A DNA stretch of 10,110 nucleotides from Shewanella sp. (GCA_004195335.1 SDWK01000676.1:1-10110), one strand, 5' to 3'; shown: positions 1-6,878, counted from the first letter of the stretch. Program-made: numbers and translations. Notes: generated by a model not told the origin, from the sequence alone.

Positions 1-6
1 GTTTAT

Positions 7-41
7 AGCTCGTAGCTCGTAGCTCGTAGCTAGTAGCTCGT
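7..41. repeat. 7-bp tandem repeat AGCTCGT, five units
   Basis: Five head-to-tail copies of AGCTCGT occupy this stretch. Four are exact; the fourth (28-34) reads AGCTAGT. The array ends six bases before the tsaD stop codon, so it lies in the tsaD 3' untranslated region. It may begin upstream of the window, although bases 1-6 no longer fit the unit. Each unit contains the self-complementary AGCT, so the transcript could pair between units, but there is no T-tract and I do not call it a terminator. Function is unknown. Confidence 0.85.
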
Positions 42-46
42 CAGCA

Positions 47-1060
47 TTATACCGGTGGCAGCGTATCCAGTGGCCAGCGAGGCACACCTTTGACTGCCAG
101 ATCGTCTTTCTGACCCGCCTTAAGTCTCTGTAAGCCTGCGTAGGCAATCATGGCGCCGTTATCGGTACAGAACTCACCACGAGGATAGTAGACTTGACCG
201 CCTTGCGCTCTCATAGTCTCGGCCAAGGTTGTACGTAAACGCACATTGGCACTCACACCGCCTGCAACGACTAAACGCTTATAACCCGTCTGCTTCAGTG
301 CGCGGCGACATTTAATGGAGAGTGTGTCCACTACAGCCTCTTCAAAGGCACATGCGATGTTAGCGCGCGTCTGTTCATCATCGGGTTCCTTGGCAATGGT
401 ATTGGCCACAGATGTTTTAAGCCCGGAAAAACTGAAATCCAATCCCGGCTTGTCGGTCATTGGACGAGGAAAACGATAATGGCCTGTCTCTCCTTTAGCC
501 GCGAGCTTTGACAAACGCGGTCCGCCAGGATAATCAAGTCCCAGCAATTTCGCTGTTTTGTCAAATGCTTCACCGGCGGCGTCATCGACAGACTCGCCTA
601 GGACTTGATACTGACCAATACCTTCGACGGCGACTAACATCGAGTGCCCACCAGAAACCAACAGAGCGAGAAAAGGGTATGCTGGCACGTCGTCTTCAAG
701 CATCGGGGCTAACAAGTGTCCTTCCATATGATGTACACCGACAGCAGGTTTCCCCCAAGAATAGGCTAACGCCCTCCCCATGCAAGCTCCGACAAGTAGA
801 GCACCAACCAATCCGGGTCCCTTGGTATACGCTACACCATCAATGTCGTCTAACGTACAATTAGCCTCTGCTAGCGCCTGCTTAACAAGAGGAACGATTT
901 TTCTTACGTGATCTCTCGAAGCCAGCTCAGGAACGACGCCACCGTAATCGGCGTGCAGCTTTACCTGGCTGTACAATGTATGTGACAACAAGCCCAGCTC
1001 GTCATCATAGACAGCAACCCCAGTTTCATCGCAAGATGTTTCAATACCTAAAACCCGCAT
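47..1060 (-). CDS. tsaD: tRNA N6-adenosine threonylcarbamoyltransferase TsaD
   Basis: TsaD (formerly Gcp/YgjD) transfers the threonylcarbamoyl group from threonylcarbamoyl-AMP to A37 of ANN-decoding tRNAs, giving t6A. In bacteria it works in the cytoplasm with TsaB and TsaE. The protein is collinear with E. coli TsaD over its full length (337 aa). It starts [14 protein letters not shown], carries the metal-binding HMEGH (H111, H115), the LLVSGGH and [19 protein letters not shown] blocks, and the C-terminal [13 protein letters not shown] motif with the metal-ligand aspartate near residue 300. Two ATGs are adjacent (1063 and 1060). The purine-rich GGGA upstream leaves only 1 nt before the first and 4 nt before the second, and E. 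coli TsaD begins with a single Met, so I chose 1060. The gene is divergent from rpsU. Confidence 0.97.
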   Translation of the reverse strand: MRVLGIETSCDETGVAVYDDELGLLSHTLYSQVKLHADYGGVVPELASRDHVRKIVPLVKQALAEANCTLDDIDGVAYTKGPGLVGALLVGACMGRALAYSWGKPAVGVHHMEGHLLAPMLEDDVPAYPFLALLVSGGHSMLVAVEGIGQYQVLGESVDDAAGEAFDKTAKLLGLDYPGGPRLSKLAAKGETGHYRFPRPMTDKPGLDFSFSGLKTSVANTIAKEPDDEQTRANIACAFEEAVVDTLSIKCRRALKQTGYKRLVVAGGVSANVRLRTTLAETMRAQGGQVYYPRGEFCTDNGAMIAYAGLQRLKAGQKDDLAVKGVPRWPLDTLPPV

Positions 1061-1093
1061 CATATCCCGTCAAGCAGTCAAAATAGGGCGCTA

Positions 1094-1123
1094 ATTCTAC
1101 CTGCTGTTACAGGCTTATACCAA
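1094..1123 (-). promoter_or_regulatory. candidate tsaD promoter
   Basis: On the minus strand TTGGTA (1118-1123) and TAGAAT (1094-1099) are separated by 18 bp. They match the sigma70 -35 consensus at 4 of 6 and the -10 consensus at 5 of 6. Transcription would begin near 1087, about 25 nt ahead of tsaD. The -35 hexamer lies inside the repeat that starts at 1112. This is by inspection only; the region is A/T-rich and chance matches are likely. Confidence 0.3.
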
Positions 1124-1204
1124 TATAATCCCGTCACATTTTTAGTTTAAAAAACTCAAATGACAGCTTTATTGGTTAAAAACCAATATAATAGTGAGCT
1201 AGCC
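1112..1204. repeat. hairpin-rich intergenic repeat, possible miniature element
   Basis: The 11-mer ACCAATATAAT occurs twice in direct orientation (1119-1129 and 1182-1192). Between the copies lie an imperfect hairpin (GTCAcaTTT...AGTTT aaa AAACT..AAATGAC, about 1133-1164) and a perfect 8-bp inverted repeat TATTGGTT-aaa-AACCAATA (1170-1177 with 1181-1188). The TTATACCAAT core resembles short interspersed palindromic repeats that I recall from Shewanella and Vibrio intergenic regions. The boundaries are approximate, and no flanking target-site duplication is evident. Confidence 0.45.
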
Positions 1205-1233
1205 TCAATCATTTACCAGCATTTTTACCCAAG

Positions 1234-1242
1234 TTATCCCCA
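1234..1242 (+). promoter_or_regulatory. near-consensus DnaA box
   Basis: TTATCCCCA differs from the R-type DnaA box TTATCCACA at one position. It lies about 115 bp upstream of the rpsU -35 hexamer and is followed by three GATC sites. A single box is weak evidence; binding is not established. Confidence 0.25.
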
Positions 1243-1347
1243 CCAAAAGCCGATAAAATCAGGGTTTATTCCCCTTGAAATGTCGACTAGTCTAAAATAA
1301 GATCAAAAGCTGGTCGGAAAGATCTTAATTTGGATCAAAATATTGGC

Positions 1348-1377
1348 TTTACAAAGTGGTCTAACTCGGTATAGAAT
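1348..1377 (+). promoter_or_regulatory. sigma70 promoter of the rpsU-yqeY-dnaG-rpoD operon
   Basis: TTTACA (1348-1353) matches the -35 consensus at 5 of 6. It is followed by overlapping -10 candidates, TATAGA (1370-1375, 16-bp spacer) and TAGAAT (1372-1377, 18-bp spacer). Transcription would start near 1383 and leave a leader of about 65 nt before rpsU. This corresponds in position to the main promoters upstream of rpsU in E. coli. GATC sites and a repeated GATCAAAA (1301-1308, 1333-1340) sit directly upstream. Confidence 0.6.
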
Positions 1378-1448
1378 TCCGCACCATTTTTAAATAAACT
1401 AGAGTCGAGTAATTGACTCCAACAACTACACCTAAGGGGTGATGGCGT

Positions 1449-1664
1449 ATGCCAATAATTAAAGTACGCGATAACGAACCATTTGACGTAGCTTTACGTC
1501 GTTTTAAGCGCTCTTGTGAAAAAGCTGGTATTTTAGCTGATGTTCGTGCTCGTGAGTTTTACGAGAAGCCAACAACTTGTCGCAAGCGTGCTAAAGCCGC
1601 TGCTATCAAGCGTCTTGCTAAGAAACTTTCACGCGAAAACGCTCGTCGCGTACGTTTATACTAA
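1449..1664 (+). CDS. rpsU: 30S ribosomal protein S21
   Basis: S21 is a small basic protein of the 30S platform next to the anti-Shine-Dalgarno end of 16S rRNA, and it acts in translation initiation. The 71-residue product ([21 protein letters not shown] at its start, ending RVRLY) matches the family over its full length, is rich in Arg and Lys, and has the usual helical, highly charged second half. The Shine-Dalgarno sequence AAGGGG (1434-1439) sits 9 nt ahead of the ATG. A second ATG at 1442 in another frame opens a six-codon frame that ends at 1462, overlapping the start. This is the first gene of the macromolecular synthesis operon. The stop codon is followed after 6 nt by yqeY, so the two are probably translationally coupled. 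Confidence 0.98.
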   Translation: MPIIKVRDNEPFDVALRRFKRSCEKAGILADVRAREFYEKPTTCRKRAKAAAIKRLAKKLSRENARRVRLY

Positions 1665-1670
1665 TCTCTT

Positions 1671-2114
1671 ATGAGCCTAGTTGATCAGCTAAAAGACCAA
1701 ATGAAAGATGCTATGCGTGCGAAAGAAAAGCTACGCTTAGGGACTATTCGTATGGCACTAGCCGCCGTCAAACAGATTGAAGTGGATACCCGCGAAACTC
1801 TGACTGACGACCAAGCTATAGCGGTCTTAACCAAAATGGTTAAACAGCGTCGCGATTCGATTGCACAATATAGTGCAGCCGGACGTGACGAACTAGCAGC
1901 AATTGAAGCAGACGAAATCAAGGTTCTTGAAAATTTTCTGCCTCAACCTCTTTCCGAAGAGGAAGTTGTTCAGCTAGTTGATGCAAGCATTGTTGAAGTG
2001 GGTGCATCCTCCATGGCGGATATGGGTAAAGTAATGAGTGCGTTAAAACCTAAGGTCTTGGGAAGAGCTGATATGGCGGCAATTGGCGTTATGATCAGAG
2101 CTAAACTTAAGTAA
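1671..2114 (+). CDS. yqeY: GatB/YqeY domain-containing protein
   Basis: The 147-residue product has the typical length and layout of the YqeY family. An N-terminal helical half (LKDQMKDAMRAKEKLRLGTIRM) contains the KQRRDSI and QY.AAGRDELA blocks. A C-terminal half resembles the tRNA-binding tail domain of the amidotransferase subunit GatB (EIKVLENFLPQPLSEEE; ADMGKVMSALKPK). The family is thought to bind tRNA or act in translation quality control, but its reaction is not established, and Gln amidation is not implied because the catalytic GatB portion is absent. The start is 6 nt after rpsU with no clear Shine-Dalgarno sequence, which suggests coupling. Its place between rpsU and dnaG differs from E. 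coli, where those two are adjacent. Confidence 0.93.
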   Translation: MSLVDQLKDQMKDAMRAKEKLRLGTIRMALAAVKQIEVDTRETLTDDQAIAVLTKMVKQRRDSIAQYSAAGRDELAAIEADEIKVLENFLPQPLSEEEVVQLVDASIVEVGASSMADMGKVMSALKPKVLGRADMAAIGVMIRAKLK

Positions 2115-2134
2115 TTAGAATTTGATGCGTGAAT

Positions 2135-2163
2135 AAGCCGTGCTCTTGCACGGCTTGTTTGTT
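2135..2163 (+). terminator. internal terminator/attenuator hairpin before dnaG
   Basis: A perfect 9-bp stem (AAGCCGTGC 2135-2143 with GCACGGCTT 2148-2156) closes a TCTT tetraloop. It is followed by a T-rich but interrupted tail (GTTTGTTTA...). It lies 20 nt after the yqeY stop and about 55 nt before the dnaG start. E. coli has a partial terminator (T1) between rpsU and dnaG that keeps primase low relative to S21. The position and shape suggest the same role here, with yqeY kept on the high-expression side. Confidence 0.75.
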
Positions 2164-2211
2164 TATATTGTTTCTGTTTTATCTTCGCGAAAGGCGGCAT
2201 TTACCAAACTA

Positions 2212-3933
2212 ATGGCGATACCTCGTGATTTTATCAATGAGCTAGTAGCTCGAATCGATATTGTCGATCTTATCGACGCAAAAGTACCCCTAAAAAAGGC
2301 GGGTAAAAATCATTCTGCCTGTTGTCCGTTTCACAGCGAAAAATCGCCCTCTTTTACCGTTAGTCGAGATAAGCAGTTTTATCATTGCTTCGGCTGTGGT
2401 GCCCATGGAAATGTCATCGACTTTGTCATGGAGTACGACCGACTCGATTTTATCGATGCGATTGAAGATCTCGCAGGCCAATTGGGCGTTGAAGTCCCAA
2501 GAGAGCAAGGCACGGGTCCAAAACGCGATGAAGGTCTGAGTCGCGACCTCTATCAGTTAATGGAAGAGGCAAGCCTCTATTTTCAAAACCAGTTAAGACA
2601 ACATAATGACAAACAAAAGGTCCTCGATTATTTAACGCTTCGAGGCCTATCCAGTGAAGTGGTGGATCACTTCAATATTGGATTTTCTCCCGATAGTTGG
2701 GATGGCTTATTAAGCCGTTACCGCCAAAATCAGGACGCACAAGATAAACTGCTCACTGCCGGAATGGTGATTGAGAACGATAATGGCAAACGTTACGATA
2801 GATTTCGTGACCGGCTGATGTTCCCCATCCGTGACAGAAGAGGCCGAGTTATCGGTTTTGGTGGTCGAGTTTTAGGCGATGGCACACCAAAATACTTGAA
2901 TTCTCCAGAAACGCCCATATTTCATAAGGGCAATGAGTTATATGGACTCTATGAGCTGAAGCAACGCCATCGAGATCCTCAAAAAGTACTCATTGTTGAA
3001 GGCTATATGGATGTGGTTGCGTTGGCACAATTTGGCGTCGACTATGCGGTCGCTTCGCTAGGTACCTCAACCACAGCTGAACAATTTCAGTTGCTACTAC
3101 GCAGTGCTAAAGAAGTGATCTGTTGTTATGACGGAGATAAAGCTGGTAAAGCAGCAGCTTGGAGAGCATTAGAAACGGCATTGCCTTTGCTTAAGCCTGG
3201 TAACCAAGTCAAATTTATGTTCCTACCTGAAGGTGAAGATCCAGATACTATGGTTCGTCAGGTAGGTAAAGAAGTATTCGAAAATCAGATTAATGATGCG
3301 CAGGAACTACCCGAGTTTCTATTTGATACCTTAGCCAAGCTATACGGCTCAGATAAAGGGACATTAGCTAAGCAAGCAATTGCTTTGATAGAGAAGATTC
3401 AGGACCCTCTGTTACAGAGTCTATTGCTGGAAAATCTGGCACATAAACTCAGAATGGACAGTGCCGAAGAGTTGAAAAGAAAATTTGGTTTCTCTACCAA
3501 AGAACAAGTAAAACCGTTTCAAACTAAAGCGTTAAAAGGACGTGGAACCCCATTGCGTTTAGCCATCGCATTGCTGGTACAACATCCTACTCTTGGTGAA
3601 GGATTACCAGAGCAACCAGCGCTGAAACACCTAAAGATGGCCGGCATTGAACTGCTGATCCTCTTGTTAGACAAAACTCGTGTGAAAGTAAAATACAGCG
3701 CACAACTACTTGAACAGTTTAGGGGCGACAGACAGCTCAGCACCCTAACAAAACTGACCCAATGGGAACATCAAGTGGCGGATGAAAACTTACAGCAAGA
3801 GTTTAAAAAAACCCTGATTTGGTTGAACAATCAATATATTGAACAACGTTATCAGGAGTTAAGTCTAAAACAGAACCATACTAAAGAAGAAAGGATTCAG
3901 CTGACAAAGCTAATTTCAGTCATCAAAGGCTAA
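2212..3933 (+). CDS. dnaG: DNA primase DnaG
   Basis: DnaG makes RNA primers at the replication fork and works bound to DnaB helicase. The 573-residue product aligns with E. coli DnaG (581 aa) throughout. The N-terminal zinc domain has ligands C38, H41, C59 and C62 (CPFH...CFGCG). The catalytic core contains RFRDRLMFPIRD and GFGGRVLG. The TOPRIM fold has E263 in VEGYMD and D307-x-D309 in CYDGDKAG. The C-terminal portion (from about 430) corresponds to the helicase-binding domain. The ATG at 2212 gives the expected N-terminus (MAIPRDFINELVARIDIVDLID). The frame stays open upstream to a GTG at 2140, but that codon lies inside the attenuator stem and its 24 extra residues do not fit the family. 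The only Shine-Dalgarno-like motif (AAGG 2191-2194) is 17 nt away, so initiation is probably weak, in keeping with low primase levels. Confidence 0.97.
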   Translation: MAIPRDFINELVARIDIVDLIDAKVPLKKAGKNHSACCPFHSEKSPSFTVSRDKQFYHCFGCGAHGNVIDFVMEYDRLDFIDAIEDLAGQLGVEVPREQGTGPKRDEGLSRDLYQLMEEASLYFQNQLRQHNDKQKVLDYLTLRGLSSEVVDHFNIGFSPDSWDGLLSRYRQNQDAQDKLLTAGMVIENDNGKRYDRFRDRLMFPIRDRRGRVIGFGGRVLGDGTPKYLNSPETPIFHKGNELYGLYELKQRHRDPQKVLIVEGYMDVVALAQFGVDYAVASLGTSTTAEQFQLLLRSAKEVICCYDGDKAGKAAAWRALETALPLLKPGNQVKFMFLPEGEDPDTMVRQVGKEVFENQINDAQELPEFLFDTLAKLYGSDKGTLAKQAIALIEKIQDPLLQSLLLENLAHKLRMDSAEELKRKFGFSTKEQVKPFQTKALKGRGTPLRLAIALLVQHPTLGEGLPEQPALKHLKMAGIELLILLLDKTRVKVKYSAQLLEQFRGDRQLSTLTKLTQWEHQVADENLQQEFKKTLIWLNNQYIEQRYQELSLKQNHTKEERIQLTKLISVIKG

Positions 3934-3971
3934 AATTAAGGCAGTTTCAGTCTCAAAAGCAAGTACTTTGA

Positions 3972-4001
3972 CTGGCACAAGGAAGCGCACAAGGCTATAA
4001 T
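3972..4001 (+). promoter_or_regulatory. candidate internal promoter for rpoD
   Basis: A perfect TATAAT (3996-4001) lies in the 130-bp dnaG-rpoD gap, with CTGGCA (3972-3977, 4 of 6) 18 bp upstream as the best-spaced -35. A better-looking TTGACT (3968-3973) is 22 bp away, which is too far. Transcripts would start near 4008 and have a 5' leader of about 56 nt containing two direct copies of TTTGCGCG (4008-4015, 4022-4029). E. coli has internal rpoD promoters inside dnaG, so an extra promoter here is plausible. The dnaG-rpoD gap is also where E. coli mRNA is cut, so processing is an alternative. Confidence 0.4.
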
Positions 4002-4063
4002 TGACGATTTGCGCGGCAACGTTTGCGCGTCGTTTTAACAGTTACCCAACTTGGATGATATCT

Positions 4064-5896
4064 ATGGAGCACACTCCTCAGTCGCAACTTAAATTGTTGC
4101 TAGCCAAAGGTAAAGAGCAAGGTTACTTAACCTATGCAGAAGTGAACGATCACTTGCCTGCAGATATGGTCGATGCCGACCAGATCGAAGATATTGTCCA
4201 GATGATTAATGACATGGGTATTCGCGTCTACGAACAGGCGCCGGATGCTGATGAAATCATGATGTCTGAAGACAGCACCGATGAAGATGCTGCCGAAGAA
4301 GCTGCCGCAGCTCTTGCCACGGTAGAAGCAGAATTAGGCCGTACAACTGACCCTGTTCGTATGTATATGCGTGAAATGGGTACCGTTGAGCTTCTTACCC
4401 GTGAAGGCGAAATTGTTATCGCCAAACGTATCGAAGAAGGGATTAACACGGTTCAAGCCTCAGTAGCCGAATACCCACAAGCGATCGCTATGATCCTTGA
4501 ACAGTTCGACCGCTATGAAGCTGAAGAAGTAAGATTATCAGATATCATCTCAGGCTTTGTCGATCCTAATGCCGATGATGTTGCCCCCACGGCGACTCAC
4601 GTCGGTTCTGAACTCTCTGATGAAGAGTTAGATGATGAAGACGATGAAGCTGAAGATGATGATGAAGAAGAGGAAGGTCCAAAAGGTCCGGATCCTGAAG
4701 AATCTAAAGAACGCTTCACTAAACTAAGAGAAGTACATGAAAATACGCTGAGGATCATCGCTCTTAAGGGACGCGGTCATCCAGAGTCTACCTTAGCGTT
4801 ATTTGAAATTGGCGAGCTCTTTAAAGAGTTCCGCCTAATGCCTAAGCAGTTTGACCGCTTAGTCAAAAACATGCGCGCTATGATGGACAAGGTACGCGTT
4901 CAAGAACGTCTCATCATGAAGCTTTGTGTTGAACAAGCTAAGATGCCAAAGAAAAATTTCGTTAAGTTATATACCAGTAACGAAAGTAGCATCGAATGGT
5001 TTAACGAAGAACTCACCTCTAAGAAACCTTATGTCGAAGGTTTACAGATGGTTGAGCCGGATGTTCGCCGTTGTCGCGCAAAACTTGATGCGATTGAAAG
5101 AGAAACAGGGCTTGCGATTGCTTCAATCAAAGATATTAACCGTCGTATGTCAATCGGTGAAGCTAAGGCTCGTCGTGCGAAGAAAGAGATGGTTGAAGCT
5201 AACTTACGTCTAGTTATCTCAATCGCTAAAAAATACACCAACCGTGGTCTACAGTTCTTGGATCTGATTCAAGAAGGTAACATCGGTCTAATGAAAGCGG
5301 TAGATAAGTTTGAGTACCGTCGTGGTTATAAGTTCTCGACCTATGCAACTTGGTGGATCCGTCAGGCGATCACTCGCTCTATTGCTGACCAAGCAAGAAC
5401 GATCCGTATTCCGGTTCATATGATTGAGACTATCAACAAGCTTAACCGTATCTCTCGTCAAATGCTTCAAGAAATGGGTCGTGAACCGACTCCTGAAGAG
5501 TTGGCAGAGCGTATGTTAATGCCTGAAGATAAGATCCGTAAGGTATTGAAGATTGCCAAAGAGCCTATCTCCATGGAAACACCTATTGGTGATGATGAAG
5601 ATTCGCACTTAGGTGATTTCATCGAGGATACGACTCTCGAATTACCATTGGATTCGGCGACGAGCGAAAGCTTAAAGAACGCAACTCACGAAGTACTCGC
5701 AGGCCTAACAGCCCGTGAAGCAAAAGTGCTGCGTATGCGTTTCGGTATCGACATGAACACTGACCATACACTTGAAGAAGTGGGTAAGCAGTTCGACGTT
5801 ACTCGTGAGCGTATTCGTCAGATTGAAGCGAAGGCACTGCGTAAATTACGCCACCCTTCACGCTCAGAGATATTGAAGTCCTTCCTGGACGAGTAA
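4064..5896 (+). CDS. rpoD: RNA polymerase sigma factor RpoD (sigma70)
   Basis: This is the primary sigma factor, which directs core RNA polymerase to -10/-35 promoters. The 610-residue product is nearly identical to E. coli RpoD (613 aa) in its functional parts. Region 1.1 begins [20 protein letters not shown]. Region 1.2 begins at D96 ([11 protein letters not shown]). The non-conserved region contains a strongly acidic run near residues 181-212, more divergent than the rest. Region 2 contains [14 protein letters not shown] and the [12 protein letters not shown] melting segment. Region 3 ([12 protein letters not shown]) follows. Region 4.2 contains [20 protein letters not shown], the helix-turn-helix that reads the -35. 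The ATG at 4064 matches the known N-terminus and has GGA 8 nt upstream. The frame stays open back to a TTG at 4001, but that start would overlap the candidate -10. It is the last gene of the operon. Confidence 0.98.
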   Translation: MEHTPQSQLKLLLAKGKEQGYLTYAEVNDHLPADMVDADQIEDIVQMINDMGIRVYEQAPDADEIMMSEDSTDEDAAEEAAAALATVEAELGRTTDPVRMYMREMGTVELLTREGEIVIAKRIEEGINTVQASVAEYPQAIAMILEQFDRYEAEEVRLSDIISGFVDPNADDVAPTATHVGSELSDEELDDEDDEAEDDDEEEEGPKGPDPEESKERFTKLREVHENTLRIIALKGRGHPESTLALFEIGELFKEFRLMPKQFDRLVKNMRAMMDKVRVQERLIMKLCVEQAKMPKKNFVKLYTSNESSIEWFNEELTSKKPYVEGLQMVEPDVRRCRAKLDAIERETGLAIASIKDINRRMSIGEAKARRAKKEMVEANLRLVISIAKKYTNRGLQFLDLIQEGNIGLMKAVDKFEYRRGYKFSTYATWWIRQAITRSIADQARTIRIPVHMIETINKLNRISRQMLQEMGREPTPEELAERMLMPEDKIRKVLKIAKEPISMETPIGDDEDSHLGDFIEDTTLELPLDSATSESLKNATHEVLAGLTAREAKVLRMRFGIDMNTDHTLEEVGKQFDVTRERIRQIEAKALRKLRHPSRSEILKSFLDE

Positions 5897-5925
5897 CTCT
5901 TAGCACGCTAGAGCATCTAATAATG

Positions 5926-5953
5926 AAACCTGCCTAACTGGCAGGTTTTTTTT
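5926..5953 (+). terminator. intrinsic terminator of the rpoD operon
   Basis: A 9-bp perfect stem, AAACCTGCC (5926-5934) with GGCAGGTTT (5940-5948), closes a 5-nt loop. The run of eight T residues (5946-5953) begins within the stem. It lies 29 nt after the rpoD stop and separates the operon from the tRNA gene. Confidence 0.93.
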
Positions 5954-6000
5954 GATTAATATTTGGCAAAATCGAGTGTTATTGATTAACAGATAAGCAG

Positions 6001-6029
6001 TTGAATTCAAAGTTGCGATTTCTTATAAG
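6001..6029 (+). promoter_or_regulatory. candidate upstream promoter of the tRNA gene
   Basis: TTGAAT (6001-6006, 4 of 6) and TATAAG (6024-6029, 5 of 6) are separated by 17 bp. The -10 lies in a 10-bp perfect palindrome, TCTTATAAGA (6021-6030). If used, it would form a tandem pair with the better promoter downstream. Confidence 0.4.
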
Positions 6030-6036
6030 ATCACGG

Positions 6037-6065
6037 GTGACAACAGCATTTAAACCTCGTATACT
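6037..6065 (+). promoter_or_regulatory. main promoter of the tRNA gene
   Basis: GTGACA (6037-6042) and TATACT (6060-6065) each match the sigma70 consensus at 5 of 6, with the ideal 17-bp spacer. Transcription would start near 6072, giving a 5' leader of about 30 nt before the mature tRNA. Confidence 0.75.
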
Positions 6066-6101
6066 TCTGTTCGCTTTCGGTAGTGACGACTTCCTTAAGT
6101 A

Positions 6102-6178
6102 GGCCCCTTAGCTCAGTTGGTTAGAGCATACGACTCATAATCGTCAGGTCCCCAGTTCGAGTCTGGGAGGGGCCACCA
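6102..6178 (+). tRNA. tRNA-Ile2 (anticodon CAT, lysidine-type)
   Basis: The 77-nt gene folds as a complete cloverleaf. Acceptor GGCCCCT (6102-6108) pairs with AGGGGCC (6168-6174). The D arm is GCTC/GAGC, the anticodon loop CTCATAA has CAT at 6136-6138, the T stem is CCCAG/CTGGG around TTCGAGT, and discriminator A with CCA (6176-6178) is encoded. One mismatch (T-C) tops the anticodon stem. CAT could mean Met, but the acceptor stem and the CGA-CTCATAA-TCG arm match E. coli tRNA-Ile2 (ileX) and not elongator tRNA-Met (GGCTACG). It also has the C4-G69 and C5-G68 pairs used by TilS. I infer that C34 is converted to lysidine so that the tRNA reads AUA. Initiator tRNA is excluded because that has a C1-A72 mismatch. 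Confidence 0.88.
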
Positions 6179-6191
6179 TTTTTAAACAAAG

Positions 6192-6216
6192 AAGCCTGCC
6201 TTGCGCAGGCTTTTTT
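6192..6216 (+). terminator. intrinsic terminator of the tRNA gene
   Basis: An 8-bp stem, AAGCCTGC (6192-6199) with GCAGGCTT (6205-6212), closes a 5-nt loop and runs into six T residues (6211-6216). It sits 13 nt after the tRNA CCA end, so the tRNA appears to be a single-gene transcript. Confidence 0.9.
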
Positions 6217-6364
6217 GTGTCTGGAGCACTTATGTCTATTTCAATGTGCTTCCCACGCCCTCATCGTCATCACCTTTCCACCAGGTAACTCACCGCTAAA
6301 TAACCGTATAACCTGATACAGGTAAATGGGTTACAACTTTATAAAAACAAGCAATCTGAATTAA

Positions 6365-6393
6365 GTGACATCACCCACTATTCAAAAGATAAA
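6365..6393 (+). promoter_or_regulatory. weak candidate promoter for the small membrane protein
   Basis: GTGACA (6365-6370, 5 of 6) and GATAAA (6388-6393, 4 of 6) are separated by 17 bp, about 70 bp ahead of the start codon at 6462. The rest of 6217-6461 shows no gene and no other clear signal. Confidence 0.25.
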
Positions 6394-6461
6394 ACTAATG
6401 TAACATCGGTATCCATAAGAAAAACCTCATCTAACTGAGAGTAAAAACGGAGACGTTACAG

Positions 6462-6878
6462 ATGTTCATGATTGAATTGAAAGATACTGGCTGGAGATAT
6501 TGGCTGGTAACGGCTGCACTGCTGACCTACGGAGTCGTAGCGGATCCCTTAGGTTATGTGCTTGCCATAGGCCTTACCGTCGTCCATCTGCTCCACTTTA
6601 TCATTATGAAACGAAGTGTCACTGCATTTCCCATACAGGTTCGATTTTGGTATTTGTCGCTGCTGTTGCTGGCTCAGGTCGAGGGACTTGGGTGGATATA
6701 TTGGATCCCGGCAATCGGTACCTGGGCTCAGGTAGTCTTTGGCTACTGCGCCATGGCGCGCTGTGTTTCACTGCTGCCATGGAACTCCAGTGAGCGTTTT
6801 TCATTTGCTCTGGCCAGCCGAACATTTCTTGCCCGCCCCGTAAAAGGAAGCATCAAGCAAAAGGTTGTTGTTAAATAA
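6462..6878 (+). CDS. small integral membrane protein, unknown function
   Basis: The 138-residue product has four hydrophobic stretches that could span the inner membrane, roughly residues 13-27, 29-48, 62-78 and 79-98. These are followed by a basic, polar tail ending KQKVVVK. Recognisable conserved-looking blocks are an N-terminal LKDTGWRYWLVTA, FPIQVRFWYL between helices, and GTWAQVVFGYCAMARCVSLLPWN at the end of the hydrophobic part. I have an impression of similar short hypothetical proteins in other proteobacteria but cannot name a family or assign a function. GGAG (6449-6452) sits 9 nt ahead of the first ATG (6462), which favours it over the ATG at 6468. It stands alone, between the tRNA terminator and the convergent korB, so the context gives no hint of role. 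Confidence 0.8.
   Translation: MFMIELKDTGWRYWLVTAALLTYGVVADPLGYVLAIGLTVVHLLHFIIMKRSVTAFPIQVRFWYLSLLLLAQVEGLGWIYWIPAIGTWAQVVFGYCAMARCVSLLPWNSSERFSFALASRTFLARPVKGSIKQKVVVK

Larger units (their letters stand above)
1064..1448. other. divergent tsaD/rpsU intergenic region
   Basis: No gene was found in these 385 bp. The left half (to about 1204) holds a hairpin-rich repeat and a possible tsaD promoter. The middle is A/T-rich and holds a near-consensus DnaA box (1234-1242) and three GATC sites (1301, 1321, 1333). The right part holds the rpsU promoter and a leader of about 65 nt containing a small hairpin (GAGTC 1402-1406 with GACTC 1415-1419). I searched for a LexA-type CTG-N10-CAG operator, as in the E. 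coli operon, and did not find one. Confidence 0.7.

Noticed and set aside
7..41. Possible CRISPR array
   Set aside because: Units are 7 bp, directly adjacent and without spacers; this is a simple tandem repeat.
508..864. 118-codon plus-strand open frame
   Set aside because: It lies wholly opposite tsaD, which matches its family along its whole length; the product is low-complexity and unlike any protein I know.
1064..1448. LexA operator like that of the E. coli rpsU operon
   Set aside because: None of the CTG triplets I checked has a CAG at the proper 10-base spacing.
2140..2211. N-terminal extension of DnaG from the GTG at 2140
   Set aside because: The GTG is inside the attenuator stem, the 24 residues have no counterpart in other DnaG proteins, and the ATG at 2212 gives the family N-terminus.
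3973..3988. Sigma54-type promoter (TGGCAC) upstream of rpoD
   Set aside because: The required GC is not at the correct spacing from GG (it falls at 11 and 13 instead of 12), and a sigma54 promoter for rpoD would be unexpected.
4001..4063. N-terminal extension of RpoD from the TTG at 4001
   Set aside because: The ATG at 4064 gives the conserved sigma70 N-terminus; the extension overlaps the candidate -10 and has no family match.
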